A DNA stretch of 64,000 nucleotides from Mucilaginibacter tolerans (GTDB taxonomy: Bacteria; Bacteroidota; Bacteroidia; Sphingobacteriales; Sphingobacteriaceae), in the NCBI RefSeq assembly GCF_030519375.1, contig NZ_JAUMKB010000012.1, positions 62,001-126,000 on the forward strand, given 5' to 3'. Positions 8,606-17,750 of the stretch are shown one piece after another (the stretch's first letter is position 1; each line of letters begins with the position of its first letter). A model generated the notes under the pieces. That model was given only the letters and a program-made list of their open reading frames with translations, was not told the origin of the DNA and ran no database searches. A program made the position numbers and the translations under genes.

Positions 8606-11359
8606 ATGAAAAAAATATTTACATCAATTGCTGTACTGTCCCTGTTCGCCACGCTTGTAAAGGCGCAGGATAGCGGCATCAGCGCCATACTGGACAAGGA
8701 ACCCGCCAATAAGGAAGCAGAACTCAATGTCAATGCCGAAAAAACAATGGCTTTGGGCGAGCAGGGTATCGTAAAAATGCTAGAAATGCTGCAGGCACCT
8801 GGGCAGGCAGATAATACAAAGATCTACGACGCTATAAGCGGCTTCTCTTTTTATATCACACAAAGGACCAAAGAGCCATGGCGTGCAACCGCGGTAAAGG
8901 CTTATTGCTCAGCCCTGCCAAGGGTAAGCGACAAGTACAACCAAGCCTTTATTATCAGTCAGCTGCAAATGATTGGCAAGGATGATGCTGTATCAACCTT
9001 AAAAAACTATCTGAACGACGAACGCCTGTGCGATCCCGCTGCGCGTGCCTTGGCGAAGATCAATACAACATCAGCAAAAACTGCTTTGTTATCGGCTTTG
9101 AGCGGCTCACAGGGCAAATGCAAAATAACCCTGATAGAAGCTTTGGGTGATAGCAAGAATGCATTGGCTGTGCATGGTATTTCGGCCCAAATCGGCAAAG
9201 ATAAAATGACTGATAAAGTGGCTCTGTACGCCCTGGCTAATATCGCGAACCCGGTATCCATCAACCTGATGGCCAATGCTGCCGACCAGGCTAAGTATAC
9301 TTATGATGTTACCGATGCAACTTCGGCCTACCTGATGTTCATCCGAAACCTCGGTGCAAAAAATGCAGTGACTGCAACCAAGCTGGCAAAGGCATTACAA
9401 TCTAAAGCGGGTTTAGCCAACCAGGTTCAAACCCAAACAGCCGCCTTAAAAATCCTGGTTGATCTTCAGGGCAGCAAAAGCACGCCTATGCTGATCGCAG
9501 CTGCCCGAAACAATAATGCACAATATCGCGATGCTGCTTTGAAATTTGCTGAACCTTTTATCACTCCTACTACGACCGCTTTGTGGACAAACGAATTATT
9601 GAAGACAGGGTGGACTCAAAAAGTTGCAATCATTAAAATGCTAGGGATTACCAGGCCGGCTTCTGCCTTATCAGCTGTGCAAAAACAATTGTATAGCCAG
9701 GAATCCGAGGTAGTGATCGCTGCAATTGATGCAGTCGTGAAGATCGGCGGGGACAAAGCAATTACTGACCTATTCAATATACTCCGAACAGGCGATGCCA
9801 ATAGAATCGAAGCTGTACAGAATGCGTTGCTCATTATGAAAGGCCCGACTGTAGTAACTAAAGTAGCCACCGCATTGCCTGATATGTCAGCAGATGGGAA
9901 GGTGGTTTTGATCAATGTGTTGGCTGCACGCCAGGCTCATAGCAAGATCGACATTGTAACGCCGTTGCTAAACAGCAAAGATGCCAATGTACGTGCTGCT
10001 GCCTTCGCATCATTAAAACAATTGGCCGGCCAGGATAATCTGAGTCACCTATTCTTAATGCTGAAATCATCAACTTCAATGACTGAAGCAACAGATGTTC
10101 AGGCTGCTATTATTGCCGTTTTTGGTCAGGCTAAAGACAAATCGAACCAAAGCGCACAGGTATTGGAGCAAATGGAACAAGCACCTGCTGATAAAAAGCC
10201 TTTGTACTTTAATATCCTGGCAAGCATAGGTGATAAAAAGTCGTTAGCTGCTATCTCTTCAGCTTATGCTAAGGGCGATGACGCCACCAAACAGGCGGCT
10301 GTTACAGCGCTTTCTCAGTGGGTTGATGTAACTGCTGCTCCCGAATTATACGTGATCAGCAAAGAAACAACCGATGCCAAGCTAAAGGATCGGGCTTTGC
10401 GTGGTTATGTGGCTGCCATTAGCAAGTCGAGTTACCCTGCTGACGAAAAGATCATTTATCTGCGTGATGCGATGGAAATTGCCCAGACTGTTCCACAGAA
10501 GAAATTGATTCTGGGTGAAGCGTCGAACAACAAAACCTTTCCTGCGCTGGTATTTATCAGCAAATATTTAGATGATCCGCAACTACAAGGCGATGCTGCT
10601 GAATATGTATCTGGCATAGCTGTTTCCGATAAATATTTTTATGGCAACGTGGTGAAAGCATGGCTGAACAGATCTATAGAGCTGAAAAAAGGCGGAGATA
10701 GCGATTACGAAAAAGTGGCTATTCGCAAGTTCATCGCTGAAATGCCATCTGATGCAGGTCTTGCTCCAATATTCAACAATAAGGATCTGACTGGTTGGAA
10801 AGGCTTGGTGGGCAACCCGATCACCCGCAGTAAGATGGATGCAGCCACTCTAGCCAAAGAACAGCACAAGGCGGATTCCATCATGAACAAGGGCTGGTAT
10901 GTCAAAGACGGCATCCTGAATTTCAGTGGCGAAGGTGAAAACCTGTGTACTATAAAGCAATACCGCAATTTCGAGTTATATGTAGATTGGAAGATTGAAC
11001 CCAAAGGAGATGCCGGGGTTTACTTACGGGGTTCGCCGCAGGTGCAGATATGGGATACCTCACGTGTAGATGTTGGCGCACAGGTAGGTTCAGGTGGCCT
11101 GTACAACAACCAGGCACACGAAAGCAAACCGCTTAAGCTTGCTGACAATGCTATTAACGATTGGAATAACTTCCACATCATCATGAAAGGTGATAAAGTA
11201 ACGGTTTACCTGAATGGGGTACTTGTAGTAGATAATGTGGTGATGGACAATTACTGGGACCGTAAACTGCCTATCTTCCCTAAAGAACAAATAGAATTAC
11301 AGGCTCACGGCAACCATATTTATTATAGAGATATCTATTTAAGGGAATTGCCGGAGTAA
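8606..11359 (+). CDS. Exported HEAT-repeat/DUF1080 fusion protein
   Basis: A 917-residue exported protein (signal LSLFATLVKAQ). Residues about 30-700 are alpha-helical with repeated HEAT/armadillo-like units, visible in patterns such as DPAARALAKI, SEVVIAAIDAVVKIGG and DANVRAAAFASLKQLAG. From about residue 715 to the end it is a DUF1080 domain, opening APIFNNKDLTGWKGL and closing IELQAHGNHIYYRDIYLREL. It starts 21 nt after the oxidoreductase stop and completes the likely operon. The HEAT part may serve as a scaffold or docking surface; the catalytic part is expected to handle oxidised glycosides like the smaller paralog. The role of the fusion is unknown. Confidence 0.87.
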   Translation: MKKIFTSIAVLSLFATLVKAQDSGISAILDKEPANKEAELNVNAEKTMALGEQGIVKMLEMLQAPGQADNTKIYDAISGFSFYITQRTKEPWRATAVKAYCSALPRVSDKYNQAFIISQLQMIGKDDAVSTLKNYLNDERLCDPAARALAKINTTSAKTALLSALSGSQGKCKITLIEALGDSKNALAVHGISAQIGKDKMTDKVALYALANIANPVSINLMANAADQAKYTYDVTDATSAYLMFIRNLGAKNAVTATKLAKALQSKAGLANQVQTQTAALKILVDLQGSKSTPMLIAAARNNNAQYRDAALKFAEPFITPTTTALWTNELLKTGWTQKVAIIKMLGITRPASALSAVQKQLYSQESEVVIAAIDAVVKIGGDKAITDLFNILRTGDANRIEAVQNALLIMKGPTVVTKVATALPDMSADGKVVLINVLAARQAHSKIDIVTPLLNSKDANVRAAAFASLKQLAGQDNLSHLFLMLKSSTSMTEATDVQAAIIAVFGQAKDKSNQSAQVLEQMEQAPADKKPLYFNILASIGDKKSLAAISSAYAKGDDATKQAAVTALSQWVDVTAAPELYVISKETTDAKLKDRALRGYVAAISKSSYPADEKIIYLRDAMEIAQTVPQKKLILGEASNNKTFPALVFISKYLDDPQLQGDAAEYVSGIAVSDKYFYGNVVKAWLNRSIELKKGGDSDYEKVAIRKFIAEMPSDAGLAPIFNNKDLTGWKGLVGNPITRSKMDAATLAKEQHKADSIMNKGWYVKDGILNFSGEGENLCTIKQYRNFELYVDWKIEPKGDAGVYLRGSPQVQIWDTSRVDVGAQVGSGGLYNNQAHESKPLKLADNAINDWNNFHIIMKGDKVTVYLNGVLVVDNVVMDNYWDRKLPIFPKEQIELQAHGNHIYYRDIYLRELPE

Positions 11360-11368
11360 TACCTTTTT

Positions 11369-11455
11369 TGTCATTGCGAACGCGGTGTGGCAATCGCGAA
11401 CCATGCTCTTCGCTCCGTATAGCATGCGATTGCCGCGCTATCGCTCGCAATGACA
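11369..11455. repeat. Type B palindromic (REP-like) repeat, copy 2
   Basis: Same organisation as the copy at 4021-4106: TGTCATTGCGAACGCGG at the left, GCTCGCAATGACA at the right, with an internal GGCAATCGCGAACCATGC / GCATGCGATTGCC pair. It fills the gap between two converging genes and could also act as a transcription stop. Confidence 0.75.
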
Positions 11456-11461
11456 TTTTTT

Positions 11462-12445
11462 TTAATTCTTATCCACAAACTTCCAATTCGCTTCGCTGTA
11501 GCGATCACCAACATTTGGGTATTTAAGCAGCAACGATTCTATTTGTTGAATATCTTCAGCGGTCAAAATAACATTGACACTGCCAGCATTATCTTTCAGG
11601 TTCTTACGCTTTTTGGTACCCGGGATCGGGATAATATTTTCGCCCTGAGCCAATACCCACGCCAGCGCCAGTTGTGCCGGGCTACATCCCTTTTGCTGCG
11701 CTATTTCGGCAAAACCGGAGGCAAGATTCTGGTTATTTTCCTGGTGATCTTTCTGATAGCGCGGCAAAGATTTACGAAAATCGTTATCACCCAGTTCGTT
11801 TAGGTTTAGTGTATTTGTCATTAACCCACGTGCCAGCGGGCTAAACGGAACAAAGGTAATGCCCAACTCTTTACACAGCGGCAATATCTCATCTTCCACA
11901 TCTCTGGTCAGTAAAGAATATTCGCTCTGCAAAGCGCTTATGGGATGCACGGCGTGCGCCCTGCGGATAGAGTTGGCTGATGCCTCGGATAATCCCAGGT
12001 AACGCACTTTTCCTTCTTTCACCAATTCCGCCATAGCGCCAACCATTTCTTCAACAGGTACATTGGGGTCGATACGATGTGCATAATATAAATCGATGGT
12101 ATTGATTTTTAATCGCTTTAAACTGGCTTCGACAGCTTGTTTTATATATGCCGGGCTACCATCGAAAGTGCTCAGGCGACCGTCGGGATGTGCCCTGAAG
12201 CCAAATTTGGTAGCAATGAATACTTTATCACGATTAGCGCGGAGAACATTGGAAAGTAATTCTTCGTTCCGGCCATTACCATACACATCTGCTGTATCCC
12301 AAAAGTTGATGCCAAGATCAAGTGCGAGGTGTAATGTTTCTAATGATTCAGGGTCGTCGGGAGCGCCATAGGCATGGCTCATGCTCATGCAGCCCAAACC
12401 AACGGCTGATAATTGCTCGCTTTTAGCGAAGGTTCTGTATTTCAT
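11462..12445 (-). CDS. Aldo/keto reductase
   Basis: A 327-residue protein from the ATG at 12445 (a longer frame needs a TTG at 12472). It is a TIM-barrel aldo/keto reductase: FWDTADVYG near residues 48-56, with the catalytic set Asp50, Tyr55, Lys80 (ATKFGF) and His123 (YYAHRID), and the C-terminal cofactor segment IIPIPGTKKRKNL. It matches the group of oxidoreductases that reduce aldehydes and ketones with NADPH. The physiological substrate is not evident. It faces away from the following Gfo/Idh gene and converges on the DUF1080 operon. Confidence 0.9.
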   Translation of the reverse strand: MKYRTFAKSEQLSAVGLGCMSMSHAYGAPDDPESLETLHLALDLGINFWDTADVYGNGRNEELLSNVLRANRDKVFIATKFGFRAHPDGRLSTFDGSPAYIKQAVEASLKRLKINTIDLYYAHRIDPNVPVEEMVGAMAELVKEGKVRYLGLSEASANSIRRAHAVHPISALQSEYSLLTRDVEDEILPLCKELGITFVPFSPLARGLMTNTLNLNELGDNDFRKSLPRYQKDHQENNQNLASGFAEIAQQKGCSPAQLALAWVLAQGENIIPIPGTKKRKNLKDNAGSVNVILTAEDIQQIESLLLKYPNVGDRYSEANWKFVDKN

Positions 12446-12505
12446 AATAGTTGATGGATGATTTTGGTGCAATATCCTGATAAAAGAATCAGCGCGTTTA
12501 ATTGG

Positions 12506-12535
12506 TTTGTAAAAATTTAAATCCGAATACTTTTT
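12506..12535 (+). promoter_or_regulatory. Candidate promoter for the Gfo/Idh gene
   Basis: TTTG at 12506-12509 and TACTTTTT at 12528-12535, 18 nt apart, resemble the Bacteroidota -33/-7 pattern (TTTG and TAnnTTTG). Transcription would begin near 12541, 10 nt before the start codon. Confidence 0.35.
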
Positions 12536-12550
12536 TACATTTGGTGAACC

Positions 12551-13618
12551 ATGACAAAAGTACTCAACACCGCTATTATCGGCTTCGGATTTTCGGGCGA
12601 GACATTCTTTGCGCCTTTTATTGATTCGAATCCAAATTTTAACCTCAACAAAATATACACTACTAATCTTGCTCGTGTAGCTAAAGCGAAGTCGCTATAT
12701 CCCAATGTAGAGATCGTCGATAATACGGATAATATCATCAATGATCCGACGATAGATTTGGTTCTGGTGGGTACGCCAAATACATCGCATCTGCCGTTGA
12801 GCAAACAAGCGTTGCTGGCGGGGAAGCATGTGCTGGTGGAGAAACCTTTTACGGTTACAGCCGCCGACGCAGACGAACTGATTGCGTTGGCAAAACAACA
12901 GAATAAGATACTGAGTGTTCACCACAACCGCCGGTTTGATAGCGGGCACAACACAGTGAAAAAGGTAATAGCCAGCGGAAAACTGGGTCGTTTGGTAGAA
13001 TACGAAGTACATTACGACCGTTTCCGGAGGGAATTGCGTCCGAATGCGTGGCGCGAAATACCACTACCGGGCTCGGGAATATTATATGACCTTGGCGCTC
13101 ACCTGATTGACGGAGCACTGGAGTTATTCGGCAAACCGCAGGAAGTTACCTGTATCATGCTTACCCAACGCCCGGGACTGGAAGTGGAGGATAATTTCGA
13201 GATTATACTCACCTATCCTGCCGGACTAAAGATTACATTGAAAGGTGCCATGCTGGTAAAGGTTCCCGGACCGACATATGTGCTATGCGGCGATCATGGT
13301 ACGTTTATTAAATATGGCATGGATGTGCAGGAAGCTGTGTTAAAAAAAGGCGGCAGACCGGATAATTCGCCTAACTGGGGTATCGAACCGGAATCGATAT
13401 GGGGCAAGCTCACTTACGAACAGGATGGTAAAGACGTCACTGAAACCATCAAAAGCGAAGAAGGCCACTATGAAGACCTCTTTCAAAATATATACGAAGC
13501 CATTGCCGAAGGCAAAGAACTGATCGTCGAGCCTGAACAGGCAAGAGATACCATCCGCATTATTGAACTGTGTTTTCAAAGCAGTAAGGAAAAAAGAACA
13601 GTGCCATATTCGGATTAG
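12551..13618 (+). CDS. Gfo/Idh/MocA family oxidoreductase (cytoplasmic)
   Basis: A 355-residue protein without an export signal. The N-terminal nucleotide-binding fold reads AIIGFGFSGETFFAPF, and the family E-K-P appears in HVLVEKPFTVTAADA near residue 97. The C-terminal domain carries YDLGAHLIDGALELFG with the conserved histidine. Overall it resembles the YdgJ/YulF-type cytoplasmic dehydrogenases that act on sugars or inositols with NAD(P). It is related only at family level to the Tat-exported enzyme at 7316-8584. A nuclease-like gene follows after 10 nt, perhaps co-transcribed. Confidence 0.88.
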   Translation: MTKVLNTAIIGFGFSGETFFAPFIDSNPNFNLNKIYTTNLARVAKAKSLYPNVEIVDNTDNIINDPTIDLVLVGTPNTSHLPLSKQALLAGKHVLVEKPFTVTAADADELIALAKQQNKILSVHHNRRFDSGHNTVKKVIASGKLGRLVEYEVHYDRFRRELRPNAWREIPLPGSGILYDLGAHLIDGALELFGKPQEVTCIMLTQRPGLEVEDNFEIILTYPAGLKITLKGAMLVKVPGPTYVLCGDHGTFIKYGMDVQEAVLKKGGRPDNSPNWGIEPESIWGKLTYEQDGKDVTETIKSEEGHYEDLFQNIYEAIAEGKELIVEPEQARDTIRIIELCFQSSKEKRTVPYSD

Positions 13619-13628
13619 ATCATTAGTC

Positions 13629-14333
13629 ATGAAGATCATCACCTGGAATTGTAATATGGCTTTCCGCAAGAAAGTTGATCTGTTATTGCAATACCAGCCT
13701 GACCTGCTGATCATACAGGAATGTGAACATTCGGATAAAATAATTTTTCCTGTGACTCCTACCGGCATTATTTGGTATGGAGATAACCAGCATAAAGGAG
13801 TCGGGGTGTTTTCATTTGGAAATTGTAAGCTTGAACTGTTATCTGTTCATGAGCCTTCCTTTAAAACAATCCTTCCTATTGTTGTATCCGGTGGCGATGT
13901 CGACTTTACTTTGTTTGCAATATGGGCCAATAATCCGCAGGACAAGGGCTATCAATATGTCGGTCAAGTATGGAAGGCCATCCATCATTACGAACAGCTC
14001 ATCAAATCGGAAAGAACCATATTGATTGGCGATTTTAACAGTAACAGTATTTGGGATAAACCGAAAAGGGTGGGTAATCACACCCATCTGGTTGATAAGC
14101 TTGGTATAAAACAAATCAAAAGCGTCTACCATCATCATTTCGGGCAAACTCATGGTGCAGAACAACATCCAACATTCAACTTATACAAAAGCGCGGATAA
14201 GCCTTACCACCTTGATTACTGCTTTGTATCAGAAGACCTTATGTTAAAGCTAACCGACGTGCAGATCGGCGCTCATGATAATTGGAAAAAGTACAGCGAT
14301 CATTTGCCGCTGATAATCGACTTCAATTTTTAA
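13629..14333 (+). CDS. Endonuclease/exonuclease/phosphatase family protein
   Basis: A 234-residue protein from the ATG at 13629; a longer frame would overlap the previous gene. It carries the motifs of this metal-dependent hydrolase superfamily in order: IITWNCNMAF at the start, LIIQECEH near residue 38, LIGDFNSNSIWD near residue 132, and the closing S-D-H-L-P-L-I-I-D-F. Substrates of the superfamily range from DNA to phospholipids and phosphoproteins, so the exact activity cannot be called. No signal peptide is present. Confidence 0.85.
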   Translation: MKIITWNCNMAFRKKVDLLLQYQPDLLIIQECEHSDKIIFPVTPTGIIWYGDNQHKGVGVFSFGNCKLELLSVHEPSFKTILPIVVSGGDVDFTLFAIWANNPQDKGYQYVGQVWKAIHHYEQLIKSERTILIGDFNSNSIWDKPKRVGNHTHLVDKLGIKQIKSVYHHHFGQTHGAEQHPTFNLYKSADKPYHLDYCFVSEDLMLKLTDVQIGAHDNWKKYSDHLPLIIDFNF

Positions 14334-14389
14334 AAATCCTCCTTTTCATTTGCAATAAGTCAATATTTTTGTCGTAAACATTCAACCCT

Positions 14390-14740
14390 ATGGAACAATT
14401 TATTGTAATACTGCGCGAACCTGACGGCCGCCTGGACGAACATGAAGCGCAGGAAATGGCCGAACACCGTGACAAATGGAACAACTGGTTTGCCAAATAT
14501 GCCAAAGCCGGGAACTTAATTGGCGGAAATGCCTTATCGCTTTACGGCAAAATGGTGAAAGGTTGCGAAGCCGAAGTCATTGATGACATCCACAAAGTTG
14601 GCACCGAAATAGTAGGCGGCTATTTGCTGATACAGGCCGAAAACCTGGATAATGCAGTAGAGATTACACGCGAATTGCCGGTATATGAGTTTGATGGTTA
14701 TGCCGAGGTGAGGCCCTTTAAGATATATTCAGCGCATTAA
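14390..14740 (+). CDS. YCII-related domain protein
   Basis: A 116-residue soluble protein with a YCII-like dimeric alpha/beta-barrel pattern: FIVILREPDG at the start, then a helix containing H-R-D-K-W-N-N-W-F, the GGYLLIQAENLDNAVEI stretch, and a final EVRPF. Members are small proteins of unclear enzymatic role, often paired with ECF sigma factors; no sigma factor lies next to this one. A TATTTTTG element at 14364-14371 could be its -7 box. Confidence 0.8.
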   Translation: MEQFIVILREPDGRLDEHEAQEMAEHRDKWNNWFAKYAKAGNLIGGNALSLYGKMVKGCEAEVIDDIHKVGTEIVGGYLLIQAENLDNAVEITRELPVYEFDGYAEVRPFKIYSAH

Positions 14741-14808
14741 AAATCCGATGCGTCAAAAGCGGCCGTCTCGCGCCAGCTTTCGATACTAGCTTTGGTTAAT
14801 CTCCGATT

Positions 14809-15450
14809 TCAGTAAGTTTTAATGGTTAAGTTTTTGTAAGCACAAGATAAGCTGTTACCAAACCAATAGCCAACGGAGCCTTGTTTCAGGTCTGGGTCGA
14901 GGTCTTTATAAACCATTGATGGTGTGGCCGCATGGTTCATATACACTTTCAATTCACGACCTTTCACAACCGCCTTTATATGAAACCAGTCTGTGGCAGG
15001 GAGCGTCGCTTTCGCCTGGTATTTTTCGGCCTCGTAATCCCACCAATTAAAGTCTTCTTTCTTTTCGGGCATATACTGAATAGCATTGATGGTACCCGTG
15101 GATGCCGGCCTGAAATAAAGCGTCTGGTAATGATGAGCGTCCTGTATGTGAAAAGCAAGACCCAGGTATTCCTGTCCATTACTTGATGCCATATCCAGTT
15201 CGATTTCGCCATCGGTAAAGTTTAAGTCCTTAGGATAAGCTATAGCGCCGAACTTGTAGTTATTAAAGCTCTTTTTTATGATCAGCGCTTTTGAACCTTT
15301 GTAGGTTTGCATACTGCTGCTCACTCCATTCGAATTGGGAAGCACCCATTGTGCAGTTTCTATAGGGTTATAGTAATGTGTTTTGCTTTTTTGCTGCGCT
15401 ACTGAAACACTTGCAACTGCCAGTAATATCATCAATGATAAAGTTTTCAT
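14809..15450 (-). CDS. Exported concanavalin-like (DUF1080-type) protein 1
   Basis: A 213-residue protein with a signal peptide (LMILLAVASVSVAQQ). The mature part is a single beta-sandwich domain: FTDGEIELDMAS, the conserved YLGLAFHIQDAHHYQTLYFRP stretch near residues 94-114, DWFHIKAVVKGRELKVYMN, and a closing S-V-G-Y-W-F-G. This resembles DUF1080/LamG-type domains that bind or cleave sugars, without a recognisable catalytic signature. It is the last gene of a three-gene minus-strand operon and is a diverged tandem paralog of the gene just upstream. Confidence 0.8.
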   Translation of the reverse strand: MKTLSLMILLAVASVSVAQQKSKTHYYNPIETAQWVLPNSNGVSSSMQTYKGSKALIIKKSFNNYKFGAIAYPKDLNFTDGEIELDMASSNGQEYLGLAFHIQDAHHYQTLYFRPASTGTINAIQYMPEKKEDFNWWDYEAEKYQAKATLPATDWFHIKAVVKGRELKVYMNHAATPSMVYKDLDPDLKQGSVGYWFGNSLSCAYKNLTIKTY

Positions 15451-15462
15451 AGTTCTTATGAT

Positions 15463-16098
15463 TTATTGATCCTTTTTAATAACCAGATTAGCAAACTCCG
15501 CAACAGTTCCATCGGTCCATAAGCCGAACATACCTTTACCCCTACCCTGGAGTGTCCTGACTGCCAATGATGGTTTGACAATCCCGTTCACATATACTTT
15601 AATACTGTCTTTGGCGATGACTATACGGGCATGTATCCAATCTTCAGGCCTGGGGTTGGGGATGATCTCGCTTTCAAACTGACCTGTATTCTCTTTGCGG
15701 AGACGATCATACCCATATTGCGGTAAACTCATGTATTGCACGGACCAGGTTCTGCGCACAGGGTCGGTATGCCGGAAATTAAATGGTCTGAAATAAATTA
15801 CGTCATAGTTCCGGGAGGTATCAGCTGCATAGAATGCAACCCCCGGAAAACTTTTCAGAAACTCATTTCTGCCGCGGATATCCAATTCGATGGTTCCGTA
15901 AGAAAAATCAACATCGTGTAGCCAAACATTATCGCGACAGGTGATGCCCCTTTTGTCCCCTTCATCAAAAGGCTTGGCTTGACTTGAAGGCAGGGTTAGC
16001 AAATTCCCATTGGCAAGCATTTGTTTCAGATCGATACTTTGACAAAATGCTTCAACACTAATCAGCAGCGCAGCCAGTATAAAAATTGATCGTTTCAT
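15463..16098 (-). CDS. Exported concanavalin-like (DUF1080-type) protein 2
   Basis: A 211-residue exported protein (signal FILAALLISVEAFCQ). It shares its layout with the neighbour downstream: FSYGTIELDIRGR, then FPGVAFYAADTSRNYDVIYFRP, W-I-H-A-R-I-V-I-A-K-D-S-I-K-V-Y-V-N-G, and a closing G-M-F-G-L-W-T-D-G. The shared order and conserved F-R-P and V-Y-x-N elements indicate an old tandem duplication. It lies 12 nt before the paralog and 4 nt after the propeller gene, so one transcript is likely. A carbohydrate-binding or glycan-processing role is plausible but unproven. Confidence 0.8.
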   Translation of the reverse strand: MKRSIFILAALLISVEAFCQSIDLKQMLANGNLLTLPSSQAKPFDEGDKRGITCRDNVWLHDVDFSYGTIELDIRGRNEFLKSFPGVAFYAADTSRNYDVIYFRPFNFRHTDPVRRTWSVQYMSLPQYGYDRLRKENTGQFESEIIPNPRPEDWIHARIVIAKDSIKVYVNGIVKPSLAVRTLQGRGKGMFGLWTDGTVAEFANLVIKKDQ

Positions 16099-16102
16099 AG
16101 GC

Positions 16103-17029
16103 TTAATTCTTTAAATTTTCCTTTTTAAGTCTTGCCAGCAAATTGTCGAATCTTACCCATGCCAAATGGCAATCCTTCGGACTATGCCCTGTTGAATAGA
16201 TAAGATATTTGCCATCGGGAGTGACATATTCACCCCAACGATGTGCAGCTCCGTCGTTGATCTTAGGGCCAAGACTCACAGGTGCCGTCCAGCTGCCATC
16301 TTTTTTGTGGAAGCTGATCCAGAGTTCACATTCATAATCTTTGGTTTCTTTAGCGCTGACAATGATGTAGGACTCATCTCTCGATACAAAAAAATCACCG
16401 TCAAAGCCTGGTGTATTGATAGGTGCGCCCAGACTGCGGACAGTAGTGTCTGTCGCCGTCATTTTTAGCTCGCTGATGTCGTAGTCCTGATAATCCTTCA
16501 ACTTATCCGCATGCACATTACTGCCTACATAACAGTTGCCGCCGGCAGTAGGCATAAAGTCGTATAGTCCGAAACTTTTCTTCAAGTATATTTCCGGCAC
16601 CGTCCAACCGGTTGCAGTTCGATGAGATTGCCATACCAGAGAGTGCTTACCATCGCTCTGCCCGCCTAAAAAGTAAAGTGTCTGGTTATCTACCGAAAAC
16701 GTTGGCGCATAATAATGTTCGTTCAAAACAAAAGGCCCGTTCCATTTGCCGTTCTTAAATTTCATATATCGAACTTTGGCATTCGCGCTGCTAAACCAAC
16801 TGTTATTGCTCGGGTAATAGAACTCTGTGCCATCATCCGAAAAGGCTACACGATCAAACGCAAAAGTGTCGGCTTTTGCCAATATGCCTGCGCCAAATAT
16901 TTCAGGGATATCGCCCGGCGGCTTTTGTCCCAGGCAGGCGTCTTTGGTTTTCCAGATGCTTTTTTGTGCATATACCGATGTGCCCATCAGTAAACTTAAA
17001 GCCATCATAGTAAAAAATAACTTGCTCAT
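16103..17029 (-). CDS. Exported PD40/TolB-like beta-propeller protein
   Basis: A 308-residue exported protein (signal MMALSLLMGTSVYAQ). Repeated PD40/WD40-like blades can be seen: FDRVAFSDDGTEFYY, YAPTFSVDNQTLYFLGG, DGDFFVSRDESYIIVSA and YVTPDGKYLIYSTGHS, with S-x-D-G/E turns. A four- to six-blade propeller is likely. Such proteins bind partners or ligands in the periplasm. It is the first gene of the minus-strand operon that includes the two concanavalin-like paralogs, so the three may act together at the cell surface. No catalytic motif is visible. Confidence 0.8.
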   Translation of the reverse strand: MSKLFFTMMALSLLMGTSVYAQKSIWKTKDACLGQKPPGDIPEIFGAGILAKADTFAFDRVAFSDDGTEFYYPSNNSWFSSANAKVRYMKFKNGKWNGPFVLNEHYYAPTFSVDNQTLYFLGGQSDGKHSLVWQSHRTATGWTVPEIYLKKSFGLYDFMPTAGGNCYVGSNVHADKLKDYQDYDISELKMTATDTTVRSLGAPINTPGFDGDFFVSRDESYIIVSAKETKDYECELWISFHKKDGSWTAPVSLGPKINDGAAHRWGEYVTPDGKYLIYSTGHSPKDCHLAWVRFDNLLARLKKENLKN

Positions 17030-17155
17030 ATTTTAAATAGTTAAATTGGCATTGCCTAAGGTTTTAATTGCTTTACACAAACTTACCGGAGTGTTAAGCC
17101 CCGGGCAATTCATATCCTGTTCAAGTTTTTTCAAGTTATATCTTTTTGAATGTAA

Positions 17156-17692
17156 ATGAATTACAATAGCACTTCAATCATCCTCTCATCCTCCAGGCTG
17201 CTATTCCGTCAGCATATCCCGGAAGACATAAACGCTTACTGTACGATGGAAATGGATACTGATGTAAGACGTTATGTCGGTGGCCAACCACGCTCAAGGG
17301 AGGATGCGCAACAAAGGTTTACAAGTGCACTACAACCAGTCACTGATCGATTAGGCATGTGGGCAACTGTATTAAAAGAGGATAGTCAATATATCGGGCG
17401 CTGTGGCATTTATCCGCATTTTAATCATGATGGCAGCACGGTTCCGGAAGAAGGTACTTTGGCATTTTACATTGCCAGACCGTACTGGGGTCAAGGCTTT
17501 GCAACCGAAGCCGGCCAGGCCTTTATTGAATTTGGATTTAACGAGCTAAAATTAAAGCGGATTGTGGCGCATGTACAGGCGGGCAATGAAGCTTCGGTGC
17601 ATATTTTAAAAAAACTCGGATTTGAGTTGAAGTCGACTGAAGTAGCACACCGCACTTTTTATCATTTTCAATTAAAAAACCCTGTCACATAA
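17156..17692 (+). CDS. GNAT family N-acetyltransferase (RimJ/RimL type)
   Basis: A 178-residue protein with the GNAT fold of the RimJ/RimL/Acetyltransf_3 branch: SRLLFRQHIPEDINAYC at the start, an acetyl-CoA loop within FYIARPYWGQGFATEAGQAF near residues 107-126, and NEASVHILKKLGFEL near the end. Family members acetylate protein N-termini or small amines using acetyl-CoA. The substrate cannot be inferred from the neighbours. The ATG at 17156 fits the family N-terminus. Confidence 0.88.
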   Translation: MNYNSTSIILSSSRLLFRQHIPEDINAYCTMEMDTDVRRYVGGQPRSREDAQQRFTSALQPVTDRLGMWATVLKEDSQYIGRCGIYPHFNHDGSTVPEEGTLAFYIARPYWGQGFATEAGQAFIEFGFNELKLKRIVAHVQAGNEASVHILKKLGFELKSTEVAHRTFYHFQLKNPVT

Positions 17693-17750
17693 TCCGTTTC
17701 ACTGCGTCTAAACAAACGGATAAATGCAGCTGAATTGATTAAATTGCACA

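Noticed and set aside
11450-11803. 117-codon plus-strand frame
   Set aside because: Antisense to the aldo/keto reductase and starting in the type B repeat; composition is that of a shadow frame.
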